A stretch of 64,000 nt of DNA from Komagataeibacter medellinensis NBRC 3288. Its GTDB lineage: Bacteria > Pseudomonadota > Alphaproteobacteria > Acetobacterales > Acetobacteraceae. Every line of letters starts with the position of its first letter. The stretch's first letter is position 1. The notes under the pieces were generated by a model, which saw only the letters and a program-made list of their open reading frames with translations, was not told where the DNA came from and made no database searches. The stretch is taken from positions 499,001-563,000 of the forward strand of contig NC_016027.1 of assembly GCF_000182745.2 (NCBI RefSeq), written 5' to 3'. The translations under genes and the position numbers were made by a program. Below, in pieces: positions 62,902 to 64,000 of this stretch.

Positions 62902-64000
62902 GCACGGATATGACCGTAACCGCAACACAGCCCCCCACATGGCGCGCGCCGCGTGCCCGGCTGCTGGTGAACGGGGTGGAACAGGCACAGACCGGGCTGG
63001 AATCCTTCACGCTGGAGCGCACCCGCTACCGCCGTGCCGACACGCTGGAAATGACCCTGGCGCTGGACCGCACACAGCAGGCCACCAGCCTGTGGTTTGA
63101 CGTGGCGGACCCGGCAGGCGGCGGCGTGCCGCCCGACATCGACATCCAGCTCCAGATGCTTGACGCCGCACAGGACGGCGCGCAGTGGACTACCATGTTC
63201 CAGGGCATTGTGGACCATGTGGAATGGAGCCCGGCGGAAACATCCGTCCATGTCCAGTGCCGCGACTATCTGGCCAGACTGCTCGACATGCGCGTTCTGG
63301 ACGGATGGATGAACATGACCGGGGGCGATGTGGTCCGCGCCATGATAACGGCGGCCGGGCTGATCCCGGATGTGCACATGGGCGATGGCATGGTGGGCCA
63401 ATTCTGGCAGGTGGAGCACAAGCGCATGGCCGCCGCCAGCCATGGCCGCTTCCAGACGGCGTTTGACCTGGCCAGCACCCTTGCCACCCAGGGGGGGTGC
63501 GACCTGTACGCCACGGGCCGGACCGTGACCTGTGCGCCACCGGCCACCGCCAGCACGGCCAACACGCATGGGCTTGGTTATGCCGATACCAGCCCCACCG
63601 CGCCGCTTGCAATCGGCGCGAACGCCCTGCGCCTGAGCCGCGATTACCAGATCGCGCGCGGCATTGTGGTGCATGTGATGAGCTGGGACAGCCGCCAGCG
63701 CACGAAGGTGGATTATTACTACTCGGCCACCGGCGGGTCAGTCCGCCCACCCGGCGGTGGCGGCAGCGTGCACAGCTTCAGCCTGCCCGGCGCGCGGCTG
63801 GACGACCTGCAGCGGTACGCACGACAGAAATACAGCCAGATCGTGGCGCATGAACGTACCATTACCGCACAGATTCCCGGCCGCATCACGCTTGCGCCCC
63901 GCCAGTTCATGCAGGTCAGCGGCACCGGCACCACATGGGACGGCACGCTGGCCGTGGACAGCGTAGCCAGCCGCTTTTCATGGCAGGGCGGCTTTTCCCA
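62898..64000 (+). CDS. Late control gene D-like baseplate hub protein (partial, right edge)
   Basis: The frame starts at an ATGA overlap and is open to the window end (367 residues). The segments RARLLVNGVEQAQTGLESFTLERTRYRRADTLEMTLAL, WTTMFQGIVDHVEWSPAETSVHVQCRDYLARL and the run after RFQTAFDLASTLATQGGCDLYATGRTVTC match the gpD/late control hub proteins of contractile tails, which form the baseplate centre. Confidence 0.75.
   Translation, partial: MSTDMTVTATQPPTWRAPRARLLVNGVEQAQTGLESFTLERTRYRRADTLEMTLALDRTQQATSLWFDVADPAGGGVPPDIDIQLQMLDAAQDGAQWTTMFQGIVDHVEWSPAETSVHVQCRDYLARLLDMRVLDGWMNMTGGDVVRAMITAAGLIPDVHMGDGMVGQFWQVEHKRMAAASHGRFQTAFDLASTLATQGGCDLYATGRTVTCAPPATASTANTHGLGYADTSPTAPLAIGANALRLSRDYQIARGIVVHVMSWDSRQRTKVDYYYSATGGSVRPPGGGGSVHSFSLPGARLDDLQRYARQKYSQIVAHERTITAQIPGRITLAPRQFMQVSGTGTTWDGTLAVDSVASRFSWQGGFS

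Noticed and set aside
1-64000. tRNA or rRNA genes and att sites
   Set aside because: I looked for T-arm motifs and rRNA stretches and saw none; att repeats could not be identified without the prophage ends.

Overview
The window is high-GC DNA that reads as an acetic acid bacterium of the Acetobacteraceae, most likely Komagataeibacter (formerly Gluconacetobacter/Acetobacter xylinum). This rests on two things. One is an operon with the same order as the cdg1 cyclic-di-GMP operon described for cellulose-making A. xylinum (Crp/Fnr regulator, heme-PAS phosphodiesterase, diguanylate cyclase). The other is an sldBA pair for the membrane-bound PQQ polyol/glycerol dehydrogenase. The genus is inferred from gene content, not from a database match.

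Bases 1-32,400 are ordinary chromosome rich in signalling and envelope genes. From the left: a partial bacteriophytochrome; a divergent DosP-like PAS-PAS-GAF-GGDEF-EAL phosphodiesterase; nagA; an MFS exporter; a Dda-like helicase; the cdg1-type operon followed by two NsrR-like Rrf2 regulators (8.7-14.6 kb); sldBA; tag; several small lipoprotein genes; a lipase-like lipoprotein coupled to a DUF4105 membrane protein; an Old Yellow Enzyme; an esterase; a methyltransferase; a YeiH-type transporter with its divergent LysR regulator; a DOPA-dioxygenase-like protein; and a YceI protein. Heme-PAS, Crp/Fnr, Rrf2 and phytochrome-like proteins around the c-di-GMP enzymes suggest that oxygen, NO or light signals feed into c-di-GMP control.

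Bases 32,700-64,000 are mobile or accessory DNA. The left part is a control and replication module: an S24-type repressor with three operator palindromes, a frameshifted Prim-Pol primase, a VapE-type ATPase, and farther right a cluster of ten GTTCCC repeats that looks like iterons. It is followed by cargo: secreted and lipoproteins, a DUF6456-like protein, an EamA permease with a His-rich tail, a GNAT enzyme, and an RNase-A-like CDI toxin/immunity pair with two further orphan toxin-tail/immunity units repeating every 880 bp. A DUF1348 gene and a GlxA-type regulator complete the cargo.

From 48.6 kb to the right edge lies the late operon of a contractile-tailed (myovirus-like) prophage: small and large terminase, portal, scaffold-like protein, capsid, connectors, sheath, tube, tail-assembly chaperone with a textbook -1 frameshift site, a proline-rich protein in the tape-measure slot, and baseplate proteins. 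A DUF2726 gene lies antisense between the terminase and portal genes.

Two families of dispersed palindromic repeats occur in intergenic DNA. I saw no tRNA, rRNA, CRISPR array, transposase or integrase gene.
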